64,000 nt of DNA, from assembly GCF_003173755.1 (NCBI RefSeq), contig NZ_CP029553.1, positions 707,001-771,000 on the forward strand. The letters run 5' to 3'. The translations under genes and the position numbers were made by a program. Position 1 is the stretch's first letter. Each line of letters begins with the position of its first letter. Source of the DNA: Methylobacterium terrae. Lineage in GTDB: Bacteria; Pseudomonadota; Alphaproteobacteria; Rhizobiales; Beijerinckiaceae. This document shows positions 11,502-20,103 of the stretch, piece after piece. Under the pieces are notes generated by a model. It did no database searches and was not told the DNA's origin. It was given only the letters and a program-made list of their open reading frames with translations.

Positions 11502-12284
11502 TCACTTCGTGTCGAAAGGGATGAACTTCGCCCGGATGCGGTCGTAGCGCCCGTCGGCGACGAGCGCCGCGAGCGCCCGCTCGAACGCCTCGCGCAGGGC
11601 GCCGTCGCCCTTGCGCAGGCCGATGGCGACGCCCTCGCCCAGCAGCGGCTCGCCCGCGGCGACGTCGCCGGCGAGGCGGCAGCAGGCCTCGCCCTCGGGC
11701 CGGCTCAGAAAGGTCGCGAGATCGAGCTTGTCGCCCAGCACGAAATCGACCCGGCCGGCCCGCAGGTCGAGGGTCGCGTCGGCGAGGCTGTCGAAGGTGC
11801 GGATCTCGGCGCCCGGCACCCGCTGCTCGAGATAGGCGACCTGCGGCCCGTGCGCCGCCACCCCGATCCGGCGGCCCCGCAGGGTGGCCGGCGACGGGTT
11901 CGGCAGCGAGGTGTCCCGGCGCGCCACGTAGGCGAACGGGATGCGCAGGTAGGGTTTCGTGAAGGCGATGCGGGCGGCCCGCTTCGGGGTGGGCGCCATC
12001 GCCGCCATGATGGCGTCGTACTCGCCGGCCTCCAGCCCCTTGATGATGCCGTCCCACTGGTGGAGCACGATCGTGCAGGCGAGCCGGGCCTCCGCGCACA
12101 GGGCCTGGGCCAGCTCGACCTCCAGGCCCGCCGGCTTGCCGTCCTCGACGTAGTTGAACGGCGGATGGCCGCCCTCGGTGGCGATGCGCACCGGCGAGGG
12201 GAGGCCGGAGGGCGCCGGCTCGGCGAGGGCGGGCCCGGCGGCGAGCAGCGACAGGAGCAGGAGGCGGGAGAGCAGGCGGCTCAT
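11502..12284 (-). CDS. Periplasmic amino-acid-type ABC transporter substrate-binding protein (orphan)
   Basis: 260 aa from the chosen start, which gives a clean signal peptide MSRLLSRLLLLSLLAAGPALA. The rest is an SBP_bac_3 domain: RIATEGGHPPFNYVEDGKPAGLEVELAQAL near the mature N-terminus and GEGVAIGLRKGD in the second lobe. Such proteins deliver polar amino acids to ABC permeases or act as sensors. No permease or ATPase gene lies beside it, so its partner is elsewhere. The longer frame to 12386 adds a basic N-terminus without a signal sequence and is unlikely. Confidence 0.82.
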   Translation of the reverse strand: MSRLLSRLLLLSLLAAGPALAEPAPSGLPSPVRIATEGGHPPFNYVEDGKPAGLEVELAQALCAEARLACTIVLHQWDGIIKGLEAGEYDAIMAAMAPTPKRAARIAFTKPYLRIPFAYVARRDTSLPNPSPATLRGRRIGVAAHGPQVAYLEQRVPGAEIRTFDSLADATLDLRAGRVDFVLGDKLDLATFLSRPEGEACCRLAGDVAAGEPLLGEGVAIGLRKGDGALREAFERALAALVADGRYDRIRAKFIPFDTK

Positions 12285-12431
12285 CCGGCGGCGGTCTCTC
12301 GTGGAAGGGCGGTGGACGGGGGGCGTCGAACCGGACGGGGGCGGACCCTGCCACGGCCGCGCCTGCCGACGCAACTCGTGCGTCATCGCGCCTCGCGAAA
12401 CCGGGTCGGCGACGTTAACTCTGCGTCAGGG

Positions 12432-12446
12432 TTAACCGGCCTTTAA
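12432..12446 (+). promoter_or_regulatory. CtrA-like binding box TTAA-N7-TTAA
   Basis: TTAA (12432-12435), seven bases CCGGCCT, then TTAA (12443-12446): an exact match to the alphaproteobacterial CtrA consensus spacing. A further TTAA lies at 12415-12418. The box ends 23 bp before the start of the chemotaxis receptor gene; CtrA commonly controls motility and chemotaxis genes. Confidence 0.55.
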
Positions 12447-12469
12447 GCGCGGCGCGCTCTCATCCGGCC

Positions 12470-14197
12470 ATGCGCCTGAGCTTCCGCCCGCCCCACCCGC
12501 CCCGCGACCGCGCCGACGCGGTCGAGATCCTGCCGCCGCTCGCCGTGGCGGAACCGGCGGCCGAGGGACCGGACCTCGGCACGGGCCGGGCCGGGCGCGA
12601 CGCCGTCGACCGGGTCGAGGCCGAGCTGGTGCGGGCCGCCCGCGCCGTCGGCGTCGCCGCCCGGGACGGCTGCGCCGAGACCGCCGCCGCCGCCGCGGAC
12701 GCGGCCGCCCTCGCCCGCGACCTGGGCACCCTGAGACACCGGGCCGGCGAGGCCGGCGCCCGCGGGCGGGCCCTGGGTGCCTCCGCCGAGACGCTGGCGG
12801 CGGAGGCCGAGGGGCTCTCCGGCGTGCTGGTGCAGGCCGGCCGCCACCTCGACCGCACCGACGCGCAGAGCCGGGTGCTCGAGGCCGAGATGGCGTCGGC
12901 CGCAAAGGACGCCGCCCGCGTCGTCGAGGCGGTGGCGACCCTGGCGCGGCAGGCCAACCGGCTCGCCCTCAACGCGACCGTCGAGGCGGCGCGGGCCGGC
13001 GCGGGCGGCGACCCGCTCTGGCAGGCGGCGGAGGAATTCAAGCTCCTGTCGGCCGACGCCGCCCGGGCGGTGGAGGAGGTGCGCATTCTGAGCCGCCGCC
13101 TCTCCGGCCCCGGCGCGGTGGCGATGGGCAGCGTCGCGACCTCGCTCGCCTGCCTGCGCCCGGCCTTCGCCACGACCGGCGCGGCGGCCCGGGCCCAGGC
13201 CGAGGCCGCCCGGCACCTCGCCGGGGAGGCCCTGGACCTCGCCGACGCCACCGACGACCTCGACCGGGACGCCGCGGCCGCGATTCTCGCGGCCGGCGAG
13301 GCGGCCCGGCGCATGGCGGCCGCCGAATCGGTCGGTGCCGGCGTCGCCGGGCTCGCCGGGGGGCTCGCCGGGCGCACCGTCGCGTCCCTGCGCCAGGCCG
13401 AGATCGGCGACCGGCGGGTCCACGACCGCTATCCGGTCGATCTCGCGGCGCGGGTCGGCAACTGGGGCCTCGGGCGGGTGCTGGATCTCAGCCGGGGCGG
13501 GCTGCTCCTGACCCCGCCGGAGGGCTGCGGCGCGCCGGCGGGATCCCGCCTCTCCCTCGACGTGCGCGGCATCGGCCGGCTGCAGGTGCAGGTCGCCGGG
13601 GCGAGCCCGCGCGGCCTGCACTGCGCGCTGGCCGATCCGGCCTCCGAGGCGCGGATGCGCGACGCCCTGGTGGCGGTCGAGGAGGAGAACCGGCCGCTGA
13701 TCGCGGCGGCGCGAGGGGGCGCGGCGGCGGTCGGCACGGTGCTGGAGCAGGCGCTCGCCGAGGGCCGGCTCGCGCACCACGCCCTGTTCGACACGAGCTA
13801 CCGCCCGGTCGCCGGCATCGAGCCGCCGCACTACCTCACCGCCGCCGTGCCGGCCCTGGAGGACATCCTGCCGCCGATCCTCGAGCCGCTGCTGCTCGCC
13901 GATCCGCGCACGGCGTTCTGCTTCGCGGTCGATCGCAACGGCTACGCCCCGGTCCACAACCGCGCCCAGGCCCAGGCGCCGCGGGCCGGCGACCCAGCCT
14001 GGAACGCGCTCCACGCCCGCCAGCGCCGGCTCTACGACGACCGGATCGGGCTCAGCGCCGCCCGCTCGACCCGGGCCTTCCTGGTCCAGGCCTGCCCGCA
14101 GGACGAGGCCGGCCGGCCGCCCCTGCGCGAGGTCGCGGCCCCGATCCGCGTGCACGGCCGGCACTGGGGGGCGCTGCGGATGGGGTTCCGGATCTGA
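12470..14197 (+). CDS. Soluble methyl-accepting chemotaxis-type protein with PilZ (c-di-GMP) domain
   Basis: 575 aa, no signal peptide and no convincing membrane segment. Residues about 45-335 are a long Ala/Glu/Arg-rich helical region. It contains a recognisable but degenerate MCP hairpin (LARQANRLALNATVEAARAG, 158-177); the usual GEQGRGFAVVADEVRKLAE that follows is replaced by GAGGDPLWQAAEEFKLLSA. A PilZ domain follows with both c-di-GMP motifs, RxxxR as RVHDR and DxSxxG as DLSRGG. The last 150 residues form a further sensor-like domain (FAVDRNGYAPVHN, HGRHWGALRMGF) seen at the C-terminus of other cytoplasmic receptors. It probably couples a cytoplasmic signal and c-di-GMP to CheA. A CtrA-like box lies just upstream. 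No other che gene is in the window. Confidence 0.75.
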   Translation: MRLSFRPPHPPRDRADAVEILPPLAVAEPAAEGPDLGTGRAGRDAVDRVEAELVRAARAVGVAARDGCAETAAAAADAAALARDLGTLRHRAGEAGARGRALGASAETLAAEAEGLSGVLVQAGRHLDRTDAQSRVLEAEMASAAKDAARVVEAVATLARQANRLALNATVEAARAGAGGDPLWQAAEEFKLLSADAARAVEEVRILSRRLSGPGAVAMGSVATSLACLRPAFATTGAAARAQAEAARHLAGEALDLADATDDLDRDAAAAILAAGEAARRMAAAESVGAGVAGLAGGLAGRTVASLRQAEIGDRRVHDRYPVDLAARVGNWGLGRVLDLSRGGLLLTPPEGCGAPAGSRLSLDVRGIGRLQVQVAGASPRGLHCALADPASEARMRDALVAVEEENRPLIAAARGGAAAVGTVLEQALAEGRLAHHALFDTSYRPVAGIEPPHYLTAAVPALEDILPPILEPLLLADPRTAFCFAVDRNGYAPVHNRAQAQAPRAGDPAWNALHARQRRLYDDRIGLSAARSTRAFLVQACPQDEAGRPPLREVAAPIRVHGRHWGALRMGFRI

Positions 14198-14206
14198 GGG
14201 GGGCGT

Positions 14207-15256
14207 TCAGCCCCCCGTCGTGCTCATGTGCCGCGGCACCGCGGGCTTGGCCGCGCGGGCGATGACGAAGTCGTGGCCCTTCGGCTTGCGGGTGATCGCC
14301 TCCCTGATCGCCTCGGCCACCACGGCATCGTCGGGGGAGGCGCGCAGGGCCGCCCGCAGGTCGGCGGCGTCCTCCTGGCCGAGGCACAGGTAGAGCTGGC
14401 CGGTGCAGGTCAGGCGCACCCGGTTGCAGCTCTCGCAGAAATTGTGGGTGAGCGGCGTGATGAAGCCGAGCCGCCCGCCGGTCTCCTCCAGCCGCACGTA
14501 GCGGGCCGGACCCCCGGTGCGGTCCGGGAGCGGGGTGAGGGTGTAGCGCTCGGACAGGCGCTCGCGCACCACCGAGAGCGGCAGGAACTGGTCGACCCGG
14601 TCGGGCTCGATGTCGCCGAGGGGCATCACCTCGATCAGCGTCATCTCCATGCCGAGCCCGTGGGCCCAGTCGAGCATCGCCGGAATCTCGTCCTCGTTGA
14701 CGCCCTTGAGCGCCACGGCGTTGATCTTGACCTTGAGGCCCGCCTCGCGCGCCGCCGCGATGCCGTCGAGCACGGTCGGCAGGTCGCCGCGCCGGGTGAT
14801 CGCCCGGAACTTGTCGGGGTCGAGGGTGTCGAGCGAGACGTTGATGCGGCGCATGCCGAGGGCCGCCAGCTCGGCGGCGTGCTGGCGCAGGCGCGTGCCG
14901 TTGGTGGTCAGCGTCATCTCCTCCAGCGCCCCGGACGCGAGGTGGCGCGAGAGGTTGCGGAACAGCCGCATGATGTCCCGGCGCACCAGCGGCTCGCCGC
15001 CGGTGATGCGCAGCTTCCTCACGCCGCGCTCCACGAACACCGAGCAGACCCGGTCGAGCTCCTCCAGCGTGAGCAGGTCGCGCTTGGGCAGGAACGCCAT
15101 GTCCTCCGACATGCAGTAGACGCAGCGCAGGTCGCAGCGGTCGGTCACCGAGACGCGCAGGTAGGTGATCGCGCGCTGGAACGGATCGATCAGCGGCGCC
15201 GGCCGCGCCGGCACGGACGCCGCCGGCATCGGATCGTCGGTACGGGGACCCCACAT
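14207..15256 (-). CDS. moaA: GTP 3',8-cyclase (molybdenum cofactor biosynthesis)
   Basis: 349 aa radical SAM enzyme. The first 4Fe-4S cluster is held by CxxxCxxC in [10 protein letters not shown] (Cys41, 45, 48). The second cluster uses the C-terminal cysteines in [15 protein letters not shown]. The SAM-binding GGEP motif ([12 protein letters not shown]) is present, and the protein ends in Gly-Gly, required for activity in MoaA. It converts GTP to 3',8-cyclo-GTP, the first step of Moco synthesis, in the cytoplasm. It is divergent from the DUF971 gene with 110 bp between starts. Its stop lies 9 bp from the convergent receptor stop. Confidence 0.95.
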   Translation of the reverse strand: MWGPRTDDPMPAASVPARPAPLIDPFQRAITYLRVSVTDRCDLRCVYCMSEDMAFLPKRDLLTLEELDRVCSVFVERGVRKLRITGGEPLVRRDIMRLFRNLSRHLASGALEEMTLTTNGTRLRQHAAELAALGMRRINVSLDTLDPDKFRAITRRGDLPTVLDGIAAAREAGLKVKINAVALKGVNEDEIPAMLDWAHGLGMEMTLIEVMPLGDIEPDRVDQFLPLSVVRERLSERYTLTPLPDRTGGPARYVRLEETGGRLGFITPLTHNFCESCNRVRLTCTGQLYLCLGQEDAADLRAALRASPDDAVVAEAIREAITRKPKGHDFVIARAAKPAVPRHMSTTGG

Positions 15257-15366
15257 GCGAACACTATCCTCGGGACTTGAGGCTCTGGCGGCCGGACGTC
15301 AGCCTGCATATGAGCGCTCCCGGGATTACGGGCAAGTTGTGCCTTCAGGCGCAGGGAGACGCACCC

Positions 15367-15744
15367 ATGACCGATGACGCGGATTGGCCGACCGAGATCC
15401 GGCTGTCGCGCGACAAGCGCACGCTCCACGTCGCCTATGCCGGCGGCGCGGCCTACGCCCTGCCGGCGGAGTACCTGCGGGTCGAGAGCCCCTCGGCCGA
15501 GGTCCAGGGCCACGCGCCCTCGGAGCGCAAGTGGCTTGCGGGCAAGCGCGAGGTCGAGATCCTGTCGGTGGCTCCGGTCGGCAACTACGCCGTCAAGCTC
15601 ACCTTCGACGACATGCACGATACCGGGATCTACGCCTTCGATTTCCTGCGCCGCCTCGGCGAGGAGCAGGCGGCGCGCTTCTCCCGCTACGAGGAGGAAC
15701 TGGCGACCCGCGGCCTGAGCCGGGAGCCGGCGCGGCGGCGCTGA
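15367..15744 (+). CDS. DUF971 domain protein (gamma-butyrobetaine hydroxylase N-terminal-like)
   Basis: 125 aa from ATG 15367, which has GGGAGA upstream; the longer frame from 15277 lacks family similarity at its N-terminus. The product carries a single DUF971 domain (WPTEIRLSRDKRTLHVAYAG, then GIYAFDFLRRL). The domain occurs alone next to, or fused with, Mrp-type Fe-S carrier proteins and at the N-terminus of GBB hydroxylase. Here it is divergent from moaA, an Fe-S enzyme, which fits an Fe-S-related role, but the activity is unknown. Confidence 0.8.
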   Translation: MTDDADWPTEIRLSRDKRTLHVAYAGGAAYALPAEYLRVESPSAEVQGHAPSERKWLAGKREVEILSVAPVGNYAVKLTFDDMHDTGIYAFDFLRRLGEEQAARFSRYEEELATRGLSREPARRR

Positions 15745-15783
15745 CGCGAGGCCGGCGGCGCGGGCCCCGTGCCGCCTCGACGA

Positions 15784-15828
15784 GAACGGGTCCGCGCCGG
15801 GGCTCGAGCGCCCGGCGCGGACCCGTTC
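15784..15828. terminator. Long perfect hairpin between convergent genes
   Basis: GAACGGGTCCGCGCCGGG (15784-15801) pairs perfectly with 15811-15828 around a 9-nt loop. This 18-bp stem, between DUF971 (+) and the L,D-transpeptidase (-), can stop transcription from both sides. No clear T tract on either strand. Confidence 0.55.
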
Positions 15829-15843
15829 GGGATCCAGGCGATG

Positions 15844-15867
15844 CCGTCGAACGGGGCCGTTCGACGG
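15844..15867. terminator. Second hairpin between the same convergent genes
   Basis: CCGTCGAACG and CGTTCGACGG form a perfect 10-bp stem with loop GGGC, immediately before the L,D-transpeptidase stop codon on the minus strand. Confidence 0.4.
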
Positions 15868-15893
15868 GTGCCGCAGGATTGTCCGTGCGCGCC

Positions 15894-16523
15894 TCAGCGC
15901 TGCACGATCACCTTCGTGCCGACCTTGGCGCGGGTGTAGAGGTCCATCACGTCGTCGTTGGTCATCCGGATGCAGCCGGAGGAGACGGCGGTGCCGATGG
16001 TCTCGGGTTCGTTGGAGCCGTGGATGCGGTAGAGCGAGCCGCCGAGATACATCGCGCGGGCGCCGAGCGGGTTCTCGGGGCCGCCCTTCATGTAGCGCGG
16101 CAGGTCGGGCCGGCGCCGGATCATCTGGGCCGGCGGGCGCCAATCGGGCCACTCGCGCTTCATCGAGATGGTCTGCGCGCCGCCCCAGGTGAAGCCCGGG
16201 CGGCCGACGCCGACGCCGTAGCGCATCGCCTGGCCGTTGCCGAGCACGTAGTAGAGCCGGCGCTCGGCGGTCGAGACCACGATGGTGCCGGCGCCGTAGG
16301 GGCCGGAATAGGCCACCGTCTCCCGCGGGATCGGGCTCAGCTTCGGCACCGAGGCGTCGAGGGGATCGACGGCCGCCGCGGCGGCGGGGGCCCGCACCGT
16401 CATGGTGAGGGGCTGGTCGAGGGGCTGGCGGGTGAGCGGGTCGATCTCGTAGGCGGCGGCGGGCGCCGCCCAGGCGGCGACGGCGCAGGCCAGCCCGGCC
16501 AGGGCGGGGACGAAGCGGCGCAT
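15894..16523 (-). CDS. L,D-transpeptidase (YkuD domain), exported
   Basis: 209 aa with a signal peptide (MRRFVPALAGLACAVAAWAAPAAA). The YkuD catalytic block is present as RIHGSNEPETIG followed by SSGCIRM, with the nucleophilic Cys and preceding His of the HX14-17(S/T)HGC motif, here SSGC. Such enzymes form 3-3 crosslinks in peptidoglycan or attach proteins to it in the periplasm. AAGAGG upstream of the ATG at 16523 supports the start; the frame extends to 16715 without a secretion signal. It is monocistronic. Confidence 0.88.
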   Translation of the reverse strand: MRRFVPALAGLACAVAAWAAPAAAYEIDPLTRQPLDQPLTMTVRAPAAAAAVDPLDASVPKLSPIPRETVAYSGPYGAGTIVVSTAERRLYYVLGNGQAMRYGVGVGRPGFTWGGAQTISMKREWPDWRPPAQMIRRRPDLPRYMKGGPENPLGARAMYLGGSLYRIHGSNEPETIGTAVSSGCIRMTNDDVMDLYTRAKVGTKVIVQR

Positions 16524-16683
16524 AAAAGCCTCTTGGCAGGAAAGCTCGGGGGGAAGCGCGGGGCTGAGGACGGTGCGAACGCGACCGGCACCGTACGGCG
16601 GAACCAATGGCCAAGCCGTAAACGCCCACGTCCCAAAGCCAAGCTTAAATCCGGCGAAGCTTCGCGGTTGCGAGATCGGCGTT

Positions 16684-16715
16684 GTGCCCGCGCCACACCG
16701 TGGCGGCGCGGGCAC
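16684..16715 (-). terminator. Hairpin downstream of eda
   Basis: GTGCCCGCGCC (16684-16694) pairs with GGCGCGGGCAC (16705-16715) around a 10-nt loop, 12 bp beyond the eda stop codon. No T tract follows on the minus strand. Confidence 0.4.
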
Positions 16716-16727
16716 GTTTCCGGTCCG

Positions 16728-17372
16728 TTACTGCAGCGCCGCGAGGGTGCGGCGGGCCCGCTCGGTGATGGCGGCGAAGTTGCCGGCGCGGATCTCGGCC
16801 TCGGGCGCGAGCCACGAGCCGCCCACCGCCGCGACGTTCGGGAGCGCGAGCCAGGCCTTGGCGTCGGCCTCGCCGATCCCGCCGGTCGGGCAGAAGCGGG
16901 CCTGCGGGAACGGGCCGCCCAGCGCCTTGAGCGCCGCCATGCCGCCCGCCGGCACGGCCGGGAAGAACTTCGCCACGGTGAAGCCGGCGGCGAGCACCTG
17001 CATCAGGTCGGAGGGCGTGGCGATGCCGGGCATGAACACCATGTCGCTCGCGGCCGCCGCCCGCAGGAGCTCAGGCGTCGCCCCGGGGCTCAGCGCGAAG
17101 CGGGCGCCCAGCGCGTGCGCGGTCTCGAGGTCGGCCGGGGTCAGCACCGTGCCGAGGCCGACCACCGCCTCCGGCACCTCGGCCATGATCGCCTTCGCGG
17201 CGTCCCGCGCCACGGGGGTGCGCAGGGTGATCTCGAGCGTGGTGATGCCGCCCGCCACCAGGGCGCGGGCGAGGGGAACCGCGTGGGCGAGCTCCGGCAC
17301 GGTGATGACGGGGATCACCGGCGAGGCGGCGAGCAGCGCGTCGAGGCGGTGGGCGCGGGTATCCGTGGTCAT
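16728..17372 (-). CDS. eda: 2-keto-3-deoxy-6-phosphogluconate aldolase
   Basis: 214 aa. The KDPG aldolase signatures are present: GGITTLEITLRTPVA with the Glu of the active site, GAGTVL-like GLGTVLTP, and the Schiff-base lysine in FTVAKFFPAVPAGG. It cleaves KDPG to pyruvate and glyceraldehyde 3-phosphate. The start overlaps the kdgK stop by 4 nt (ATGA), so the two enzymes are translationally coupled: KDG is phosphorylated and then split. Confidence 0.93.
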   Translation of the reverse strand: MTTDTRAHRLDALLAASPVIPVITVPELAHAVPLARALVAGGITTLEITLRTPVARDAAKAIMAEVPEAVVGLGTVLTPADLETAHALGARFALSPGATPELLRAAAASDMVFMPGIATPSDLMQVLAAGFTVAKFFPAVPAGGMAALKALGGPFPQARFCPTGGIGEADAKAWLALPNVAAVGGSWLAPEAEIRAGNFAAITERARRTLAALQ

Positions 17373-18310
17373 GAGCGTCGTCCCAGGGCAGGGGTAAGGG
17401 GCAGGTCGGGCATCGCCGCCCGGGGGATCACGGCGCCGCGATGGCCGATGACCGCGCCGGCGAGGCGGTGGCCGCAGGACGCGGCCTCGGCGGGCGGGCG
17501 TCCGGCGAGGCGCGCCGCCATGTAGGCCGCCGCGAAGCTGTCGCCCGCCGCGGTGGTGTCGACGACCGCCTCGACGGGCGGGGCCTGCACCGTGACGTCG
17601 TCGTCGCTTGCGAGCACCCGCACGCTCGGCGGCGAGCCGCCGCCCTTCAGCACGATCTCGCAGCGGCCGTGATGGCGCAGCACCTCCTCCTCGCCCTCCC
17701 GGCCGTACAGCCATGCGAGGTCCTCGCTCGATGCGAAGATCAGGTCGGCCGCCGCCATCGCGTCGCGGAAGGCGGCCTGCGCCTTCGCCTTGTCGGGCCA
17801 GCCGCGGGGCCGGTAATTCGTGTCGAAGGCGACGCGCCCGCCCTTCGCCCGCACGGCCCGGCAGGTCTCGGCCAGCGCCGCCCGTCCGGCCTCGCCGTAG
17901 AGCGACAGGCTGATGCCGGAGGCGTAGACGAGGTCGTACCCCGCTAGAGCCGCCCGGGTCCCGGCGGCGCCGGGGCCGGAGAACAGGTCGCGGGCGGCGG
18001 CGCTGTCGCGCCAGTAGTGGAAGCTGCGTTCGCCGGATCCGTCGGTGCGGATGATGTAGAGCCCCGGCATCCGCCCGGGCAGGCGGCGCACCTGGCCCGT
18101 GCCGACCCCCTCGGCGGCCCAGGCCGCCAGCATCTCCTCGCTCCACGGATCGTCGCCGAGCGCCGTCACGTAATCGACCGCGACGCCGAGCCGGGCGAGG
18201 TAGAGGGCGGTGTTCAGCGTATCGCCGCCGTAGCCGCGCAGCAGGCTGCCGTCCGGCCGCTCGGACAGCTCCATCATGCACTCGCCGATGCAGGCGACCC
18301 TCGTCGTCAT
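17369..18310 (-). CDS. kdgK: 2-keto-3-deoxygluconate kinase, PfkB family
   Basis: 313 aa ribokinase-type sugar kinase. The N-terminal GGDTLNTALYLARLG and the C-terminal PfkB signature VDTTAAGDSFAAAYMAA (anion hole and catalytic Asp) are clear. ATP-dependent phosphorylation of 2-keto-3-deoxygluconate fits both the sequence and the overlap with eda. No uronate or gluconate dehydrogenase gene is in the window, so the source of KDG is unknown. Confidence 0.88.
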   Translation of the reverse strand: MTTRVACIGECMMELSERPDGSLLRGYGGDTLNTALYLARLGVAVDYVTALGDDPWSEEMLAAWAAEGVGTGQVRRLPGRMPGLYIIRTDGSGERSFHYWRDSAAARDLFSGPGAAGTRAALAGYDLVYASGISLSLYGEAGRAALAETCRAVRAKGGRVAFDTNYRPRGWPDKAKAQAAFRDAMAAADLIFASSEDLAWLYGREGEEEVLRHHGRCEIVLKGGGSPPSVRVLASDDDVTVQAPPVEAVVDTTAAGDSFAAAYMAARLAGRPPAEAASCGHRLAGAVIGHRGAVIPRAAMPDLPLTPALGRRS

Positions 18311-18345
18311 CGTGTCCGTTCCTCTGCCTGCCGCCCCGCGTGCGC

Positions 18346-18453
18346 GCTCCCCTCCCCCTTTCCGGGGGAGAGGGTGAGGTTGTGCCGCGTGGAACGTGGC
18401 GCTTCGTCCGGCGGCACGCCCACCTCCGGCTCCCTACCCCCCAAGGGGGAGAC
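18346..18453. repeat. Intergenic palindromic repeats upstream of kdgK
   Basis: Two related palindromic blocks: CTCCCCTCCCCCTTTCCGGG plus GGAGAGGGTGAGG (18346-18379) and CTCCCTACCCCCCAAGGGGG with a GAGAC tail (18430-18453). They resemble the CCCTCTCCC repeats at 10.4 and 47.5 kb. The rest of the 460-bp gap (18311-18768) shows no gene; it must hold the kdgK promoter and perhaps one for the small gene at 18769. Confidence 0.55.
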
Positions 18454-18768
18454 AGTGCGGTGCGGTGTCAACGCCCCGCCCTCGGCCCGCGCCTCGCTCG
18501 CCCGCGCGGTGAACTTTGTTCTGGGTTAAGTCTTGAACGATAGGGCCGGGGCGCTACAAGGTCTGCCCTAGCGTCGCCCGTCCGGGCGACGTCCGCGACG
18601 AACCCGCGACGGCTCCGGGCCGCCGCGGATGCCGAAGGCCCCCGAGCCCGTATCCCTGCCGCGGCCGGGATGGGCGGGACGACCGTTTCGAGACCGCGAG
18701 GCTGCCGCCGCTCACGCCAGACACCCGGGTTCGCCAAGACCCCACCCGTCTTCCGGAGTTCGTCCGAC

Positions 18769-19023
18769 ATGCCGCTCTACCGATTGCGCTCCATCGTCCA
18801 TGACCGGGGCGCAGCCCTCTCGTTCCACGATCTGCCGGTCCAGGAACTGCCGATCGAGGCGCCGACGGTGCGCCACGCCGCCGCCCGCGTGCTCGGGCAG
18901 GCCGACACGATGTTCGGCGACCGGGCCGGAGAGGCCTGGCTCGTCGCCGAGGACGGTGCCCGGGTCTGGAGCCTGAGCCTCGATGCCCGGGAGACCGACG
19001 AGGTGGAGAGCGTCCTAGCGTAA
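18769..19023 (+). CDS. Small hypothetical protein
   Basis: 84 aa starting MPLYRLRSIVHDRGAAL. No family recognised. It has no signal peptide or membrane segment and a mixed acidic composition (LSLDARETDEVESVLA at the end). The MPLYRL start weakly recalls the short MPxYxF proteins common in Methylobacterium. CGGAG lies 10 nt before the ATG. Kept because composition and start look real, but it could be a chance frame. Confidence 0.5.
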   Translation: MPLYRLRSIVHDRGAALSFHDLPVQELPIEAPTVRHAAARVLGQADTMFGDRAGEAWLVAEDGARVWSLSLDARETDEVESVLA

Positions 19024-19150
19024 GGCGTCCCGGTCTGAGGCGCGGCGTGCCTTGCTGGCGCCGCAAGCACCCCGCATCGGAACGGCCGCCCGAGCCTCGT
19101 GTCGAGTGTCTCGATCCGCCGAGTTCCCCGATGCCGAGTTCCCTGCTTCG

Positions 19151-19489
19151 ATGAGAGTGCTGTTCCTCGGCGCCGCGGCCGCCCTCGTGCTGACCGCCGC
19201 GCCCGCCGCCGCCGACTGGCGCTACTGCCTCGCCCGCGGGCCCGCACGCACCGTCTACCTGTCGGCCCCGTTCTCGACCGTCGCGGCGATGCCCTCCCTC
19301 GACGCCGCCTTCGGCCGGATGCTCGACCGGACCCACCGCACCCACGATCCCGTCCAGTGCCCCCGGGCCGAGGACGCCGGAGCCCTGCGGGCGATGCGCC
19401 TGACCGCCCTGCGCTACAACCGCGAGGACGGCCAGACGGTGGTCGAGCTCGACTGGACGCCGGACCGCGACGCGGCCGGGAGGCCGTAA
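19151..19489 (+). CDS. Small exported hypothetical protein
   Basis: 112 aa from ATG 19151, giving a clean signal peptide (MRVLFLGAAAALVLTAAPAAA) with cleavage before DWRYCLA. The mature part has two cysteines (in DWRYCLA and DPVQCPR) that could form a disulphide in the periplasm. No family recognised. It is 127 bp downstream of the previous small gene and 101 bp before marR. Confidence 0.6.
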   Translation: MRVLFLGAAAALVLTAAPAAADWRYCLARGPARTVYLSAPFSTVAAMPSLDAAFGRMLDRTHRTHDPVQCPRAEDAGALRAMRLTALRYNREDGQTVVELDWTPDRDAAGRP

Positions 19490-19590
19490 CAGCCTCTTAC
19501 ACGCATAGCCGCCCCGCATCGGCCGCGCTTTCGGATAAATCGTTAGCATCCTATCTATGAGTCCGATCAACCATCGGCTCGCCCGACACG

Positions 19591-20103
19591 ATGCGACGCG
19601 ACCTCCTGCAATCCCTCACCCTGACCCTGCTCCAGGCCGGGCGCGTCTGGCGCCGGGCCGCCGACGAGGTCGTGACGGCCTACGGGCTGACCGAGGCGAC
19701 GGCGCTGCCGCTGCTGCTGATCGGGCGGCTCGGCGGCGATCTGCGCCAGACGGCGCTCGCCGAGGCCCTCGGCGTCGAGGGCCCGAGCCTGGTGCGCCTG
19801 CTCGACCAGCTCTGCGAGGCCGGCCTCGTCACCCGCCGCGAGGACCCGACCGACCGCCGCGCCAAGGTGCTGCACCTGACGGCCGAGGGCCGTGCCCGCG
19901 CCGGCGCCATCGAGGCGCGGTTCGACACGCTTCGCGAGGCGGTCTTCACCAAGGTTGGCGACGACGACCTGCGGGCGGCCTTGACTGTGCTGCGCACGCT
20001 CCAGGCCGACGGCCCGAAGGGTGCGAGCCTCCGCCCGCCGGACGAGGGCGCAAGCCCGCCGCGCCGGGAGATCGAGGGGCCCACCACCGGAGGACGCTCC
20101 TGA
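19591..20103 (+). CDS. MarR-family transcriptional regulator of the efflux operon
   Basis: 170 aa with the MarR winged helix: LRQTALAEALGVEGPSLVRLLDQLCEAGLVTRREDPTDRRAKV (about residues 51-93), including the DxRxK wing. MarR proteins usually repress an adjacent transporter until a phenolic or other lipophilic ligand binds. Its stop codon overlaps the FUSC start (TGATG), so it is cotranscribed with the efflux genes and is the probable local regulator. The Pro/Gly-rich last 30 residues are extra to the domain. Confidence 0.86.
   Translation: MRRDLLQSLTLTLLQAGRVWRRAADEVVTAYGLTEATALPLLLIGRLGGDLRQTALAEALGVEGPSLVRLLDQLCEAGLVTRREDPTDRRAKVLHLTAEGRARAGAIEARFDTLREAVFTKVGDDDLRAALTVLRTLQADGPKGASLRPPDEGASPPRREIEGPTTGGRS

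Noticed and set aside
10416..12446. 676-codon plus-strand frame opposite the dehydrogenase and binding-protein genes
   Set aside because: Antisense to two genes with clear motifs, signal peptide and ribosome sites; no family features in the frame.
18520..18560. LexA-type or sigma-70 promoter signals around TTGTTC and TTGAAC
   Set aside because: The half-sites are inverted, not the alphaproteobacterial GTTC-N7-GTTC direct repeat, and -10 spacing does not fit.
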